64,000 nucleotides of DNA from Planomonospora sp. ID67723 (GTDB lineage: Bacteria > Actinomycetota > Actinomycetes > Streptosporangiales > Streptosporangiaceae): assembly GCF_015711605.1 (NCBI RefSeq), contig NZ_JABTEZ010000005.1, forward strand, positions 682,001 to 746,000. Reading direction: 5' to 3'. Below, piece by piece: positions 15,609 to 24,764 of the stretch; within the stretch, counting starts at the first letter, position 1, and every line of letters starts with the position of its first letter. The translations under genes and the position numbers were made by a program. The notes beneath the pieces are model-generated. The model saw only the letters and a program-made list of their open reading frames with translations. It was not told where the DNA came from and did not search any database.

Positions 15609-17027
15609 TCAGAGGAAGGTGACCGGGGTGAGCCGGGGCGCCCGATCCTCGATCGCCTGGGCGGCGTCGAGAATGACGTCCTCCGCGAACCGCCCGCCGA
15701 TGAGCTGGACGCCGATCGGGAGCCCGTCCGCCAGCCCGGTCGGCACGGAGACCCCGGGGAACCCCAGAACCGGCAGGGAGGTCATCGGCCACTGCGCCGG
15801 GATCAGGGCGCGCCCGCGCACCGGATCGTTGATGTCGGCGTCCTGCTCGAAGGGCGGTTCGGCCGAGACCGGCGTCAGCAGGATCCTGTCCCTGCCCAGC
15901 AACTCCTGGAGCCGGGTGATGAGCGTCGCCCGTCGGGCCCAGCCCTGGATGTAGGCGGTGATGTCCGGCTTCTCGCCCCACAGCTCCGCGGCGTACGCGT
16001 AGGCGTAGTCCAGATGGATGCGCAGCGCCTCATCGGCCATCTGCCGCATGCCGGGCAGCCCGGGCCGCATGTCCTCGAACAGCAGCAGGGACCACAGCCG
16101 CGAGGCCTCGGCCAGCAGCGGCAGCTCCAGCTCCTCCACCTCGTAGCCCGCCTCGGTCAGCCACCGCGCCGCGGTGTCGAGCGCGTCGCTGACCGACGGG
16201 TGCGGCGTGACGACGCCCACGTCGCGGACGAGCCCGACGCGGACCGGGCCCGCCTGCGGCGGGGCCTCGGGCAGCGCGGGGACGCCGAACGGGTCGCGCA
16301 GGTCGGCGCCCGCCATCGCCCGCAGGGCCAGGCGCGCATCGGCCACGGTCCTGCCCATCGGGCCCTGCACCGCCCAGGCCTGGAAGGTGAGGGGGCCCTC
16401 GATCTGGCTGTCCTCGGGCGCCGTCCAGTTGGAGATCAGGCCGACCGTCGGGCGGATGCCGACCACGCCGCAGCACGCCGCGGGGAAGCGGATCGACCCG
16501 CCGATGTCGTTGCCCTGCGCCAGCGGCGTCATGCCGGCGGCGAGGGAGCTGGCCGCGCCGCCGCTGGAGCCGCCCGGTGTGTGGCCGGCACTCCACGGGT
16601 TGAGGGTCCTGCCGTGCGCGTCGTTGGTGGAGAACCAGCGCACCGAGAACGCGGGGGTGTTGCTCCGGCCCAGGAAGATCGCGCCCGCGTCGCGCAGGGC
16701 GCTGACGCTCGCGTCGTCCTCGGCGGCCGTCGCGCCGGCCAGGGCCGCCAGCCCGTGGCTCATCAGGCTGCCCCTCTGCGGCGTGTTGATCTTCGTTGAG
16801 ACCGGTACGCCGTGCAGCGGGCCGAGCGTCTCACCTGCGGCCACCGCCGCGTCGGCCCGCCGCGCGTCGGCCAGGGCCTCCTCGGGGCGGACGTCGACAA
16901 GGGCGTTCAGCGTGGGATTGACGTCCTCGATCCTGCCCAGGCAGGACTCCACCACGTCGACCGCGGAGATCTCCCCGGTACGGATTCCTGCCGCGAGCTG
17001 AGTCGCGGACAGCTGCCAGAGTTCCAT
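15609..17027 (-). CDS. Amidase (amidase signature family)
   Basis: A 472-residue amidase signature enzyme. The Ser-cisSer-Lys triad is visible: Lys in VPVSTKINTPQ, the cis-Ser in the Gly/Ser-rich loop [13 protein letters not shown], and the nucleophile Ser in GNDIGGSIRFPAACCG. The C-terminal family block LPIGVQLIGGRFAED is also present. It hydrolyses a carboxamide to acid plus ammonia or amine; the specific substrate is not predictable. A GGAG sequence precedes ATG 17027. It is divergent from the TetR gene at 17184, and the palindrome at 17138-17152 in the shared 156-base gap probably controls both. A second, only distantly similar amidase lies at 17797 on the other side of the TetR gene. Confidence 0.87.
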   Translation of the reverse strand: MELWQLSATQLAAGIRTGEISAVDVVESCLGRIEDVNPTLNALVDVRPEEALADARRADAAVAAGETLGPLHGVPVSTKINTPQRGSLMSHGLAALAGATAAEDDASVSALRDAGAIFLGRSNTPAFSVRWFSTNDAHGRTLNPWSAGHTPGGSSGGAASSLAAGMTPLAQGNDIGGSIRFPAACCGVVGIRPTVGLISNWTAPEDSQIEGPLTFQAWAVQGPMGRTVADARLALRAMAGADLRDPFGVPALPEAPPQAGPVRVGLVRDVGVVTPHPSVSDALDTAARWLTEAGYEVEELELPLLAEASRLWSLLLFEDMRPGLPGMRQMADEALRIHLDYAYAYAAELWGEKPDITAYIQGWARRATLITRLQELLGRDRILLTPVSAEPPFEQDADINDPVRGRALIPAQWPMTSLPVLGFPGVSVPTGLADGLPIGVQLIGGRFAEDVILDAAQAIEDRAPRLTPVTFL

Positions 17028-17137
17028 GCCTGCTCCTAGGCGCTCATGAGGGGGAAGGCTCCTGGACCGGGACGTCAACGGCCGGAGGCGTGCTCACATC
17101 GGCGATGCCCAGGAGAGTACGTCATACAACGCCGATG

Positions 17138-17152
17138 TACAACACTGTTGTA
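17138..17152. promoter_or_regulatory. TetR-type operator palindrome
   Basis: A perfect 15-base palindrome, TACAACACTGTTGTA, lies 31 bases upstream of the TetR start. A further ATACAAC half-site occurs at 17124-17130. It overlaps the AT-rich sequence most likely to be the promoter (TTGTATAT). Autoregulation by the TetR at 17184 and control of the divergent amidase are inferred from position. Confidence 0.6.
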
Positions 17153-17183
17153 TATCCGGCCCTTCTCTCGTTACCCTGCCGTC

Positions 17184-17759
17184 ATGCCTGTGGAGATCGA
17201 TGTCACCCAGCGCCTCGCGACCATCGCCGACGCCACCCTGGAGATCGTGGCGGCCGACGGCATCGACGGGGTGACCATAAGAGCCGTGGCCAGGCGGGTG
17301 GGCGGTTCCACGACGCTCGTCACCAACTACCTGCCCACGCGCGAAGCCCTGCTGCGCAACGCCATCGAGCACGCGATCGCGTCCTGGGGCGCGGAGATAG
17401 GGCAGGTCGTCGAGGGAGCCGCCGACCGCGAGCGGCTGTCCACCGTGGCCCGCTGGGCGTGCTCGACCGGCGGCAACGACCAGGTGCTGCGCCGGCTCTT
17501 CATGGAGATCCTCGGCCGCGGCGGGCCGGAGTCGGAGGCGCTCCAGGTCCTCAGAGACGACTCACGGCAGAGCCGCGACCTGCTGGCCGACGCCGCCCGC
17601 GACGCGGGGGCGGCCGACGCCGCGTTCACCGCCGACATCCTGCATCTCGTGCTTCGCGGGTTCTACCTGTCCAGCCTGGAGGATCCCGAGCGCTGGACCA
17701 GCGAGCGTGCGACCCCGATCGTCGAGCGGCTCGTCCGCCTGCTGACCGCGGCCCCGTAA
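17184..17759 (+). CDS. TetR-family transcriptional regulator
   Basis: A 191-residue TetR regulator. The N-terminal helix-turn-helix (about residues 18-62) includes VTIRAVARRVGGSTTLVTNYLPTREALL, the family's recognition-helix region; the rest is the variable helical ligand domain. ATG 17184 was chosen rather than the open frame back to 17046 because the palindromic operator and promoter sequences lie between them. It is flanked by two amidase genes, one divergent (17027) and one 37 bases downstream (17797), so it most likely controls amide use. The ligand is unknown. Confidence 0.82.
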   Translation: MPVEIDVTQRLATIADATLEIVAADGIDGVTIRAVARRVGGSTTLVTNYLPTREALLRNAIEHAIASWGAEIGQVVEGAADRERLSTVARWACSTGGNDQVLRRLFMEILGRGGPESEALQVLRDDSRQSRDLLADAARDAGAADAAFTADILHLVLRGFYLSSLEDPERWTSERATPIVERLVRLLTAAP

Positions 17760-17796
17760 GCCCTTCCGACCATCACCCCGCAGAGAGGCACCGTGG

Positions 17797-19218
17797 ATGG
17801 ACCTGAACGAGTACGCATCGTGTGACGGCGTGGCCCTGGCCGGCCTCGTCAAGGAGGGCGCGGTCGATCCGGCCGCTCTCGTCCGCCTGGCCGGGCAGGC
17901 CGCCGAACGGGTCAACCCGCGGCTGAACGCCCTGTCGCAACCCCTGTTCGACGAGCCGCTGGACTACGACGGGCGGGGGCCGTTCGCCGGAGTGCCGTTC
18001 CTGCTCAAGGACAGCCACCCCGTCGCGGCGGGCGTGCGGTTCTCGGTCGGCTCACGTTACTTCGCCGACGCCGTCGCCGAGCACGACGCCGAGATCACCG
18101 AGCGGTTCAGGGCGGCGGGCTTCGCCTCGATCGGCGTGACCACCGTGCCGGAGATGGCGATCAGCTTCGCCACCGAGTCGGTGCGCTACGGCCCGACCCG
18201 CAATCCCTGGGACCTGTCCCGCGGCGTCGGCGGCTCCAGCGGAGGGGCGGCCGCGCTCGTGGCCGCGGGCGTGGTGCCGATCGCGCACGGCAACGACGGG
18301 GCCGGGTCGATCCGCATCCCGGCGGCCTGCTGCGGGGTCGTCGGGCTCAAGCCGACCCGCGGCCGGACCCCCGTCGGGCCCGGTGCCTCGGAGGCCCTGT
18401 TCGGGCTCGCGATCGACTTCGTGCTGGCCAGGACCCTGCGGGACGTCGCGCACACGCTGGACGCGGTGCAGGGCGCGGGCCGCCACGACAAGCAGCGCGT
18501 CCCGCCCGGGCCGGTGCCGTACCGGGACCTGCTGCCGCTCGCCGCTCCCCGCCTCCGCGTCGCCGTCACCACCAAGCCGTGGACGGACGCGCCCGTGGAC
18601 GCGGAGGTGGCGGCCGTCACCGGCGAGGTCGCGCGGGTCCTGGGCGAACTGGGCCACGACGTCGGCGCGCCGCCGCCCGCGGTGGACGCCGAGGCGGTTC
18701 TGGAGGCCTACACCGTGCTCACCACCCTGGGTATCGCGGGCGTGTTCGACGAGCACGAGAAAGTCGGCGACGACCGTCTCGAACAGGTGACCCTGGCGAT
18801 CCTGGACGAGGCGCGCCGCCTGAACGCCTACCGGGTCGCCCGCGGCTTCCAGGCGGCCGACGCGGTCACGGCGGGGCTGCGCACCTACTTCGACGGCGTC
18901 GACCTGCTGGTCACACCCACGCTGGCCCGGCTGCCCGCGCCCCACGGCACGCTGGACTACGACCGTCCCGGACACACCGCCCGGTCCTGGTTGCGCTCGA
19001 TCTTCGAGTACGGCCCCTTCACGGAGATGTTCAACCTCGGCGGGCAGCCCGCCATCAGCCTGCCCCTCGGGCAGAGCGCGACGGGTCTGCCGATCGGCGT
19101 GCAGCTCGTGGCGGCCGAGGGGCGGGAGGACCTCCTGCTCCAGGTGGCCTCGGCGCTCGAGGAACGCCTCCCGTGGTCCTCGCGCCGGCCCCCGGTGCAC
19201 GCGGCGGGCGCACCGTGA
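17797..19218 (+). CDS. Amidase (amidase signature family)
   Basis: A 473-residue amidase signature enzyme with the triad in place: Lys in [12 protein letters not shown], cis-Ser in [14 protein letters not shown] and nucleophile Ser in [28 protein letters not shown], the last being a textbook signature. The C-terminal block [15 protein letters not shown] is present. The ATG at 17797 has AGAGAGG upstream. It follows the TetR gene by 37 bases and may be co-transcribed with it. Close relatives include 6-aminohexanoate-cyclic-dimer hydrolases and other linear-amide amidases, but the substrate cannot be read from the sequence. The stop is 17 bases from the convergent TetR gene at 19236. Confidence 0.86.
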   Translation: MDLNEYASCDGVALAGLVKEGAVDPAALVRLAGQAAERVNPRLNALSQPLFDEPLDYDGRGPFAGVPFLLKDSHPVAAGVRFSVGSRYFADAVAEHDAEITERFRAAGFASIGVTTVPEMAISFATESVRYGPTRNPWDLSRGVGGSSGGAAALVAAGVVPIAHGNDGAGSIRIPAACCGVVGLKPTRGRTPVGPGASEALFGLAIDFVLARTLRDVAHTLDAVQGAGRHDKQRVPPGPVPYRDLLPLAAPRLRVAVTTKPWTDAPVDAEVAAVTGEVARVLGELGHDVGAPPPAVDAEAVLEAYTVLTTLGIAGVFDEHEKVGDDRLEQVTLAILDEARRLNAYRVARGFQAADAVTAGLRTYFDGVDLLVTPTLARLPAPHGTLDYDRPGHTARSWLRSIFEYGPFTEMFNLGGQPAISLPLGQSATGLPIGVQLVAAEGREDLLLQVASALEERLPWSSRRPPVHAAGAP

Positions 19219-19235
19219 TGAGCGCTCCCTCCGCC

Positions 19236-19835
19236 TCAGCCGTCCGCGGCCCGCCCGGCTTCGAGCGCCGAGAGCATCTGCAGGGCCATGGCCTTCATTC
19301 CCGCGTGGCGCGATGCGGGAAACGGCAGCGGCGCCAGCGTGGAGTGGCCGAACGCCATGCAGATGAGGGCATAGGCGAGCTGCAGGCTCTCGGCCGACTC
19401 GCAGCCGGGGACCGCCTCGCGGATCGTCTTGGCGATCTCGCGTTCCAGCCGGCTGTAGCTGTCGTAGATCCGGCCGCGGAGCCGGACGTCGTGCATCGCC
19501 CCGCTGATGAGCGCCTCGATGACGAGGTCGTCCTCGTTGCGCGCCATCTGCGGCCCGAAGAGGAAGTCCACGAGCGCGCGCAGCTGCGCGTCCGGCGCGC
19601 GGTCCGTCAGGGCGGCGTGCATCGCGTCGAAGTACGGCGTGATGACGTGGTCCCACAGGGCGTCGATGAGCTCGTCGCGGTTGCCCACGTAGTGCCGGAT
19701 GTGCGAACGGCTCATGCCGGCCGCGGCCGCGATCCGCTCCTGCGTGCTCCCGGCCAGGCCGTACCTGGCCACTGACTGAGCCGCCGCCCTCAGGATCTGC
19801 TTCCGCCGTTGTCCGGCGAGGCTGGGTCTCCCCAC
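19236..19835 (-). CDS. TetR-family transcriptional regulator (BetI-like)
   Basis: A 199-residue TetR protein. The DNA-binding part is residues about 8-55 (RRKQILRAAAQSVARYGLAGSTQERIAAAAGMSRSHIRHYVGNRDELI, given here only as the span, with the recognition helix around SRSHIRHYV). The C-terminus resembles BetI/TetR_C_6-type ligand domains. A strong AAGGAGG ribosome-binding site (plus-strand 19841-19847) precedes the GTG at 19835. The gene is divergent from the Dpp/Opp-type importer operon (start 20289) across 453 bases that include an AT-rich segment at 19850-19885, a likely promoter and operator zone. It probably controls the importer and hydrolase operon, the amidases, or both. Confidence 0.8.
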   Translation of the reverse strand: MGRPSLAGQRRKQILRAAAQSVARYGLAGSTQERIAAAAGMSRSHIRHYVGNRDELIDALWDHVITPYFDAMHAALTDRAPDAQLRALVDFLFGPQMARNEDDLVIEALISGAMHDVRLRGRIYDSYSRLEREIAKTIREAVPGCESAESLQLAYALICMAFGHSTLAPLPFPASRHAGMKAMALQMLSALEAGRAADG

Positions 19836-20288
19836 CCGGCCTCCTTTACCTCAATAGTTTTACACTCATAACAATCAACTTACTTTCCAGCATAGCACCG
19901 TGATCTATTCGGGAGGCGGCGGATCCGGCAGGTCCCGCCGGCGCCGCCACCTGCCCGAACGGGCTGCTCACGAGTGGTTTCCGGGACAGCGGCCTGGTGC
20001 TCCGACATGGGTGTTCGCAGGCCCGGCGGGGCCGGCGCCCCGCCCGCCGAGGCCCGGCGTTCATCGCGCGCTTCCCGGTCGCTTATTTTTGTTTTGCAGT
20101 ATTGACAATTAATTGGCGAGCAACCACGCTAAGTGGCACGACCTGGGTATCGGGTCCGCTCACCTCCACCGCGCAGACGCGGCAGGTTGATCGCCTCGCG
20201 CCTCGCCGCGCCGCAACCGGGGATCAGCCCCCCTCATTCGGCGATGCAGATCGTCTCGGCCCGCACCAGCATCACGAAGGGTCCTCCC
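19836..20288. other. Long intergenic region between TetR gene and importer operon
   Basis: No gene is supported here. The left end (19850-19885) is AT-rich and likely carries the TetR promoter. A hairpin with eight-base arms and a four-base loop, GGCGGGGC-CGGC-GCCCCGCC, lies at 20025-20044. A consensus -35 hexamer TTGACA is at 20102-20107 with a weak -10-like CACGCT 17 bases later, so the importer mRNA may carry a leader of about 150 bases. The leader function, if any, is not apparent. Confidence 0.45.
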
Positions 20289-21911
20289 ATGACACGTCCC
20301 CGTTTTGCCGCACTCGCCGCGGTCCTCGTCGGCGCATGCACACTCGCCGCGTGCGCGAACAGCGGCGGTCCCGCCACCGGGCAGGCGGCTGCCCCGACCG
20401 TCACCACGTCCGTCCCGGCTCCGACCGAAGACGTCGACACCGTCACCTGGAACGTCCCCGCCGGCGAGCCCCCCACGCTGGACCCCGCCCTGTCCGCCAT
20501 CGAATCGGTCAGCACCGTCGTGGCCAACATGTGCGAGGGCCTGTACACCCTCGGCCCGGACTACAAGCCCCAGCCGGCGCTGGCCACCGCCATCGACCAC
20601 CCGGACCCGCTCACCTACGTGATCCGCCTGCGCGAGGGCGCCACGTTCTGGGACGGCAAGCCCGTCACCCCCGAGGACGTCGTCTACAGCGTCCGGCGCA
20701 TCCTCGACCCCAAGCTGGGCTCGTCGTGGATCGGCTGGGCGGCGAATCTGGACGGCATCGAGGTCACCGGCCGCGACGAGATCACCCTCAAGCTGAAGAA
20801 GCCGGACGTCGTCGTGCCGAACTTCTTCGCCATGCCCGCCTTCTTCGTGGTGCAGAAGGCCTTCGCCGAGGCCGCCGGCAAGGACTTCGGGACCGCCGCG
20901 GGCGGCGTGATGTGCACCGGCCCCTACAAGCTCGGCGACTGGACCCAGGGGCAGGACATCACCCTGGCGCGCAACGACGCCTGGTGGAACACCGCGGCCA
21001 AGCCCAAGGTCAAGGATCTGCGCTTCACGTTCATCAGCGACCCGTCCGCGCAGACCGCGGCGCTGAACAGCGGTGACGTGGACGGCCAGTTCGGCGTCCC
21101 GCGCGCCGCGCACGACCAACTGGCGGGCAAGGGCCACATGTTGTTCGGCGAGAGCCTGTCCACCACGTTCATATCGGTGATCAACCAGCAGGGCGCGCTG
21201 TCCGACCCCGCGGCCCGGCAGGCCCTGCAGTACCTGATCGACTACAAGGGCATCATCGCCTCGGTCTACCGGGGTACGGCGCAGCCGCTGCGGGCGCTGG
21301 TCCCGCCGTCGGCGTGGGGCTACGGCACGGACGTCTTCCAGGCCGAGTACGACAAGCTGCCCGAGCCGGTCCAGGACCTCGGGAAGGCCAAGACGCTCGT
21401 CAGCGGGTCCGCGAAGGCCAAGGAGAAGATCGTCCTGGCCTACACGACGGCCATCGAGGAGGACACCAAGATCGCCACCGCGCTCGCCGACGCCGCCACG
21501 CAGGCGGGCATGAACATCGAGCTGAAGCCGCTGACAGCCGAGCAGTTCGGCGCGGTGTTCTCCGCCCCCCAGGCCCGTGCGGGCCTGGATCTCCTCCTGG
21601 CGTCCGGCTATCTCGACTTCCCCGAACCGCTGGCGTACTACCAGTTCTTCACCACCGGGAACTTCTACAACTTCGGCGGTTACAAGAACGCCGACTACGA
21701 CGCCGCCATCGCCACCGCGATGGTCGCCGACGACCCCGCCGCCCGCGCCCGCGAGGTGGCCAAGGCCCAGGCCATCATGGCCAAGGACGTGGTCAACATC
21801 CCGATCGCGACGCAGTACGTCAACGTCTACTACGGACCGGGCCTGACCGGTCTCGTCCCGCGGCAGAGCTACCTCAACACTCCGTGGGCGGCCGCCCTCG
21901 GCGGTAAGTGA
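20289..21911 (+). CDS. ABC importer solute-binding lipoprotein (family 5, Dpp/Opp type)
   Basis: A 540-residue lipoprotein. The N-terminus has a signal peptide ending in the lipobox LAAC (Cys about residue 21), followed by a Ser/Gly/Pro/Ala linker and a family 5 solute-binding domain (EPPTLDPALSAIESVSTVVANMCEGL early, then the characteristic FWDGKPVTPEDVVYSVRRILDP). It captures a peptide or similar substrate outside the membrane for the four importer genes that follow in order: two permeases and two ATPases. A frame running back to 20133 exists, but the signal peptide begins at ATG 20289. The operon ends with a CocE-type hydrolase, suggesting import of an ester, amide or peptide that is then cleaved in the cytoplasm. 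Confidence 0.88.
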   Translation: MTRPRFAALAAVLVGACTLAACANSGGPATGQAAAPTVTTSVPAPTEDVDTVTWNVPAGEPPTLDPALSAIESVSTVVANMCEGLYTLGPDYKPQPALATAIDHPDPLTYVIRLREGATFWDGKPVTPEDVVYSVRRILDPKLGSSWIGWAANLDGIEVTGRDEITLKLKKPDVVVPNFFAMPAFFVVQKAFAEAAGKDFGTAAGGVMCTGPYKLGDWTQGQDITLARNDAWWNTAAKPKVKDLRFTFISDPSAQTAALNSGDVDGQFGVPRAAHDQLAGKGHMLFGESLSTTFISVINQQGALSDPAARQALQYLIDYKGIIASVYRGTAQPLRALVPPSAWGYGTDVFQAEYDKLPEPVQDLGKAKTLVSGSAKAKEKIVLAYTTAIEEDTKIATALADAATQAGMNIELKPLTAEQFGAVFSAPQARAGLDLLLASGYLDFPEPLAYYQFFTTGNFYNFGGYKNADYDAAIATAMVADDPAARAREVAKAQAIMAKDVVNIPIATQYVNVYYGPGLTGLVPRQSYLNTPWAAALGGK

Positions 21912-21913
21912 CG

Positions 21914-22873
21914 ATGGCACGCATGCTCGCGGCCTGGATAGGCAAACGCGCCCTCGGCGCGCTCCTCACCGTGCTGGCCGCGTCGATCCTCATCTACGGC
22001 TCGCTCCGGCTGGTCCCCGGCGACCCGGTGCTGGCGGTGGCCGGTGGCCGGCGCCTCACCCCGGAGCAGGTCGAGGCCCTGCGCCACAGCTACGGCCTCG
22101 ACCGGGGTTTCGCACAGGGATACCTGGCGTGGATCGGCGACGCGCTCCGCCTGGACCTCGGGACGTCGCTGAACTACCAGACCGGCGTCACCTCGCTCAT
22201 CACGGGCCGGCTCGGCGTGTCCGGCCTGCTGATCCTGTATTCGGCGACCCTGGCGATCGTGTTCGGGTCCGCGGTGGCGCTGGTGTCGGCGGTCAAGGGC
22301 GGCCTGGTCAACCGGATCGCGACCATTGCGGTGGCCGTCACCACCGCGACGCCCTCGTTCGTGTCGGCCATCGGGCTCCTGGCGCTCTTCTCGGTCGGCC
22401 TCGGCTGGTTCCCCGCCACCGGCGCGGGCACCGGCCCGGCCGACCGGCTGTGGCACCTGACCCTGCCCGCGACCGCCATGGCGATCGTCGCCTTCGGCGT
22501 CCTGGCCCGGGTCGGCAACGCGGCGTTCGCCGAGGAACTGGGCCGCGAGCACGTGGAGGCGGCGCGCAGCCGCGGGGCGAGCGGCGCCGCCGTGATCCGC
22601 AGGCACGTGGTGCGCAACGCCCTCGCGCCCATGCTCACGATCGTCGGCCTGCTGTTCGCGAGCCTGTTCGTCGGCACCGCCGTCGTCGAGACCGCGTTCG
22701 GCCTGGACGGCGTCGGCTCCCTGCTGGTCAGCTCCGTGTCCCGGCGGGACTTCCCCGTCGTGCAGGGCATCGCCCTCATCGCGGTCCTGCTGTTCGTGGT
22801 CGTCAACACGCTGGTGGACCTGGCGATGCCGTTCATCGACCCGCGCGTGACGGTCGGAGGACTGAGCCGATGA
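21914..22873 (+). CDS. ABC importer permease (DppB type)
   Basis: A 319-residue BPD_transp_1 permease with about six transmembrane segments. The early LVPGDPV motif is typical of DppB/OppB subunits, and the EAA loop (EELGREHVEAARSRGASGAAVIRRHVVRNAL) that contacts the ATPases is intact. A conserved TAVVETAFGLDGVGSLLVSSVSRRDFPVVQG block follows. The ATG at 21914 is two bases after the lipoprotein stop; a GTG at 21908 overlapping that stop is an alternative and would add two residues. It forms the membrane pore with the next gene. Confidence 0.88.
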   Translation: MARMLAAWIGKRALGALLTVLAASILIYGSLRLVPGDPVLAVAGGRRLTPEQVEALRHSYGLDRGFAQGYLAWIGDALRLDLGTSLNYQTGVTSLITGRLGVSGLLILYSATLAIVFGSAVALVSAVKGGLVNRIATIAVAVTTATPSFVSAIGLLALFSVGLGWFPATGAGTGPADRLWHLTLPATAMAIVAFGVLARVGNAAFAEELGREHVEAARSRGASGAAVIRRHVVRNALAPMLTIVGLLFASLFVGTAVVETAFGLDGVGSLLVSSVSRRDFPVVQGIALIAVLLFVVVNTLVDLAMPFIDPRVTVGGLSR

Positions 22874-23739
22874 CACTGACGATCCCCGCGCTGCGGGCAC
22901 GGAGCGCCAGGAGGCGCCGGCGGCGGCCGCTCATCGTCTCGCTCGCGGTCGCGTTCCTGGTCCTCATCGCCGTCACGGGGCTGCTGGCCCCCGTGCTCGC
23001 GCCGCACTCCCCGGACGCCACGAGCCTGCTGAACTCCTTGCTGCCCCCGGGCACGGAGGGGTACTGGCTGGGCACCGACTCCACCGGCCGGGACGTGCTG
23101 TCCAGGATCATGTACGGTGCCCGGCTCTCGCTGCTCGCGCCCCTCGGCGTGGTGCTGCTGTCGGGGGTGCTCGGGATCACGATCGGCCTGCTCGCCGCCC
23201 GTGCGGGAGGCTGGGCCGACGCCGTGATCTCGCGTGGCATGGACATCGTCTTCGCCTTCCCCAGCCTGCTGCTGGCGATGCTCGTCGTGGCGGTGTTCGG
23301 GCCGGGGCTCACCGCTCCCATCTGCGCCCTGGCCGTCAGCTACACGCCCTTCGTGGGCCGCGTCGTGCGCAGCGTGGCCCTGCAGGAGGGGGCGCGGCCG
23401 TACATGGAGAGCTACCGCGTCATGGGCTTCGGCGAGCTGTGGGTGACGCTGCGCCACCTGCTGCCCAACGTGATGCCGGTCCTCATCGCGCAGAGCGCGC
23501 TGGCCTTCGGCTACGCGCTGGTGGACCTGGCGTCCCTGTCCTACCTGGGGCTCGGCGTACGGCCGCCGGACGCGGACTGGGGCTCGATGATCAGCCAGGC
23601 GCGCAGCGCCATCCTCCAGGGGGAGCCGTGGAGCGGACTGCTGCCCGGCCTCGTGGTCCTCCTGACCGTCGTGAGCGTCAACGTGCTGGGCGAGCACCTC
23701 GGCGGGTCCATCGGCAGGAAGCAGAGCGAGGGAGTGTGA
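22870..23739 (+). CDS. ABC importer permease (DppC type)
   Basis: A 289-residue permease with the DppC/OppC layout: a basic N-terminal tail, a first transmembrane helix, the periplasmic HWLGTDSTGRDVLSRIMYGAR-type motif (YWLGTDSTGRDVLSRIMYG here), and the EAA loop (ARPYMESYRVMGFGELWVTLRHLLPNVM). The ATG at 22870 overlaps the DppB-type stop (ATGA), so the two permeases are coupled. The GLGVRPPDADWGSMISQARS block near the C-terminus is diagnostic of this subunit. Pairing with the adjacent DppB-type protein and the two ATPases gives a complete importer. Confidence 0.88.
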   Translation: MTLTIPALRARSARRRRRRPLIVSLAVAFLVLIAVTGLLAPVLAPHSPDATSLLNSLLPPGTEGYWLGTDSTGRDVLSRIMYGARLSLLAPLGVVLLSGVLGITIGLLAARAGGWADAVISRGMDIVFAFPSLLLAMLVVAVFGPGLTAPICALAVSYTPFVGRVVRSVALQEGARPYMESYRVMGFGELWVTLRHLLPNVMPVLIAQSALAFGYALVDLASLSYLGLGVRPPDADWGSMISQARSAILQGEPWSGLLPGLVVLLTVVSVNVLGEHLGGSIGRKQSEGV

Positions 23740-24764
23740 AGGTGCTCGCGAAGAAGACGCTCGCGCGCAAGGAGGCCCCGGACGGGGGAGCCGAGGACCG
23801 GCGGGACGCCCTCGGCGTCTCGCGGCTGAGCCTCGCCGTCGGCGCGGGCGAGAGGGCGATCCCCCTGCTCGCCGACGTCACCGTCCGGGTGGGACGGGGG
23901 GAGACCGTCGGCCTGGTCGGCGAGTCCGGCTCGGGCAAGTCGCTGACGGCCCGGACCGCCCTGGGCATGCTGCCCCGCGGTGCGCGCGCCACCGGAAGCG
24001 TCACGGTCTCGGACGTCGACGTGCTCTCCGCCGGCCGCAAGACGCTCCGCGACCTGCGGCGCACCCGGGCGTCGATGATCTTCCAGGATCCACGGGCGTC
24101 GATCAACCCGGTGCGCCGCATCGGCGACTACCTCACCGAGGGGCTGCGGGCCCGCGGCGTGCCCGCACGCGCCGCCGCCGAACGGGCGCTGGACCTGCTC
24201 GACCAGGTCGGCATCCGCGACCCCGGGAGCGCGGTCCGGCGCTTCCCGCACGAGTTCTCCGGAGGCATGCTGCAGCGCGTCGTGATCGCCGGCGCGCTGT
24301 CCACGGAACCGGAGCTGCTCCTGGCCGACGAGCCCACCACCGCCCTCGACGTGACCACCCAGGCCGAGGTGATCGCCCTGCTGAAGAACATGCAGCAGGT
24401 CCACGGCACCGGCATGCTCTTCGTGACGCACGACCTCGACCTGGCCGCCGCCATCTGCGACCGCATCTACGTCATGTACGCCGGTCGCATCGTGGAGGAG
24501 TCCGTCAGCGCTGCGCTCTTCACCGCACCCGCGCACCCGTACACCCGGGCGCTGCTGGAGGCGAGCCCGTCGGTGCACGGCGACAAGGTCGCGATCAAGG
24601 CGATCAAGGGACGCCCGAGGGCATTGGCCGAATCGCCGTCGGGCTGCTCGTTCCGCGACCGCTGCCCGCTGGCCGGCGACGACTGCGCCGCGAGCGTGCC
24701 CGCCCACCGCCCGCACGGGACGTCGCTCGTCGCGTGCCTCCACCCGGAGCAGGTGACCCCGTGA
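23736..24764 (+). CDS. ABC importer ATPase (DppD/OppD type)
   Basis: A 342-residue ATP-binding subunit. Walker A is GESGSGKSLT (about residue 65), the Q-loop IFQDPRASINPVRRIGDYL, the signature FSGGMLQRVVIAGAL, Walker B LLLADEPTTALD and the switch His in VTHDLDL. The oligopeptide-specific C-terminal extension carries a Cys cluster (CSFRDRCPLAGDDCAAS...ACLHP), the usual iron-sulfur-like motif of OppD/DppD proteins. GTG 23736 overlaps the permease stop. The N-terminal 30 residues are Lys-rich and atypical, but a GAGGGAG ribosome-binding sequence supports this start. Confidence 0.88.
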   Translation: MKVLAKKTLARKEAPDGGAEDRRDALGVSRLSLAVGAGERAIPLLADVTVRVGRGETVGLVGESGSGKSLTARTALGMLPRGARATGSVTVSDVDVLSAGRKTLRDLRRTRASMIFQDPRASINPVRRIGDYLTEGLRARGVPARAAAERALDLLDQVGIRDPGSAVRRFPHEFSGGMLQRVVIAGALSTEPELLLADEPTTALDVTTQAEVIALLKNMQQVHGTGMLFVTHDLDLAAAICDRIYVMYAGRIVEESVSAALFTAPAHPYTRALLEASPSVHGDKVAIKAIKGRPRALAESPSGCSFRDRCPLAGDDCAASVPAHRPHGTSLVACLHPEQVTP

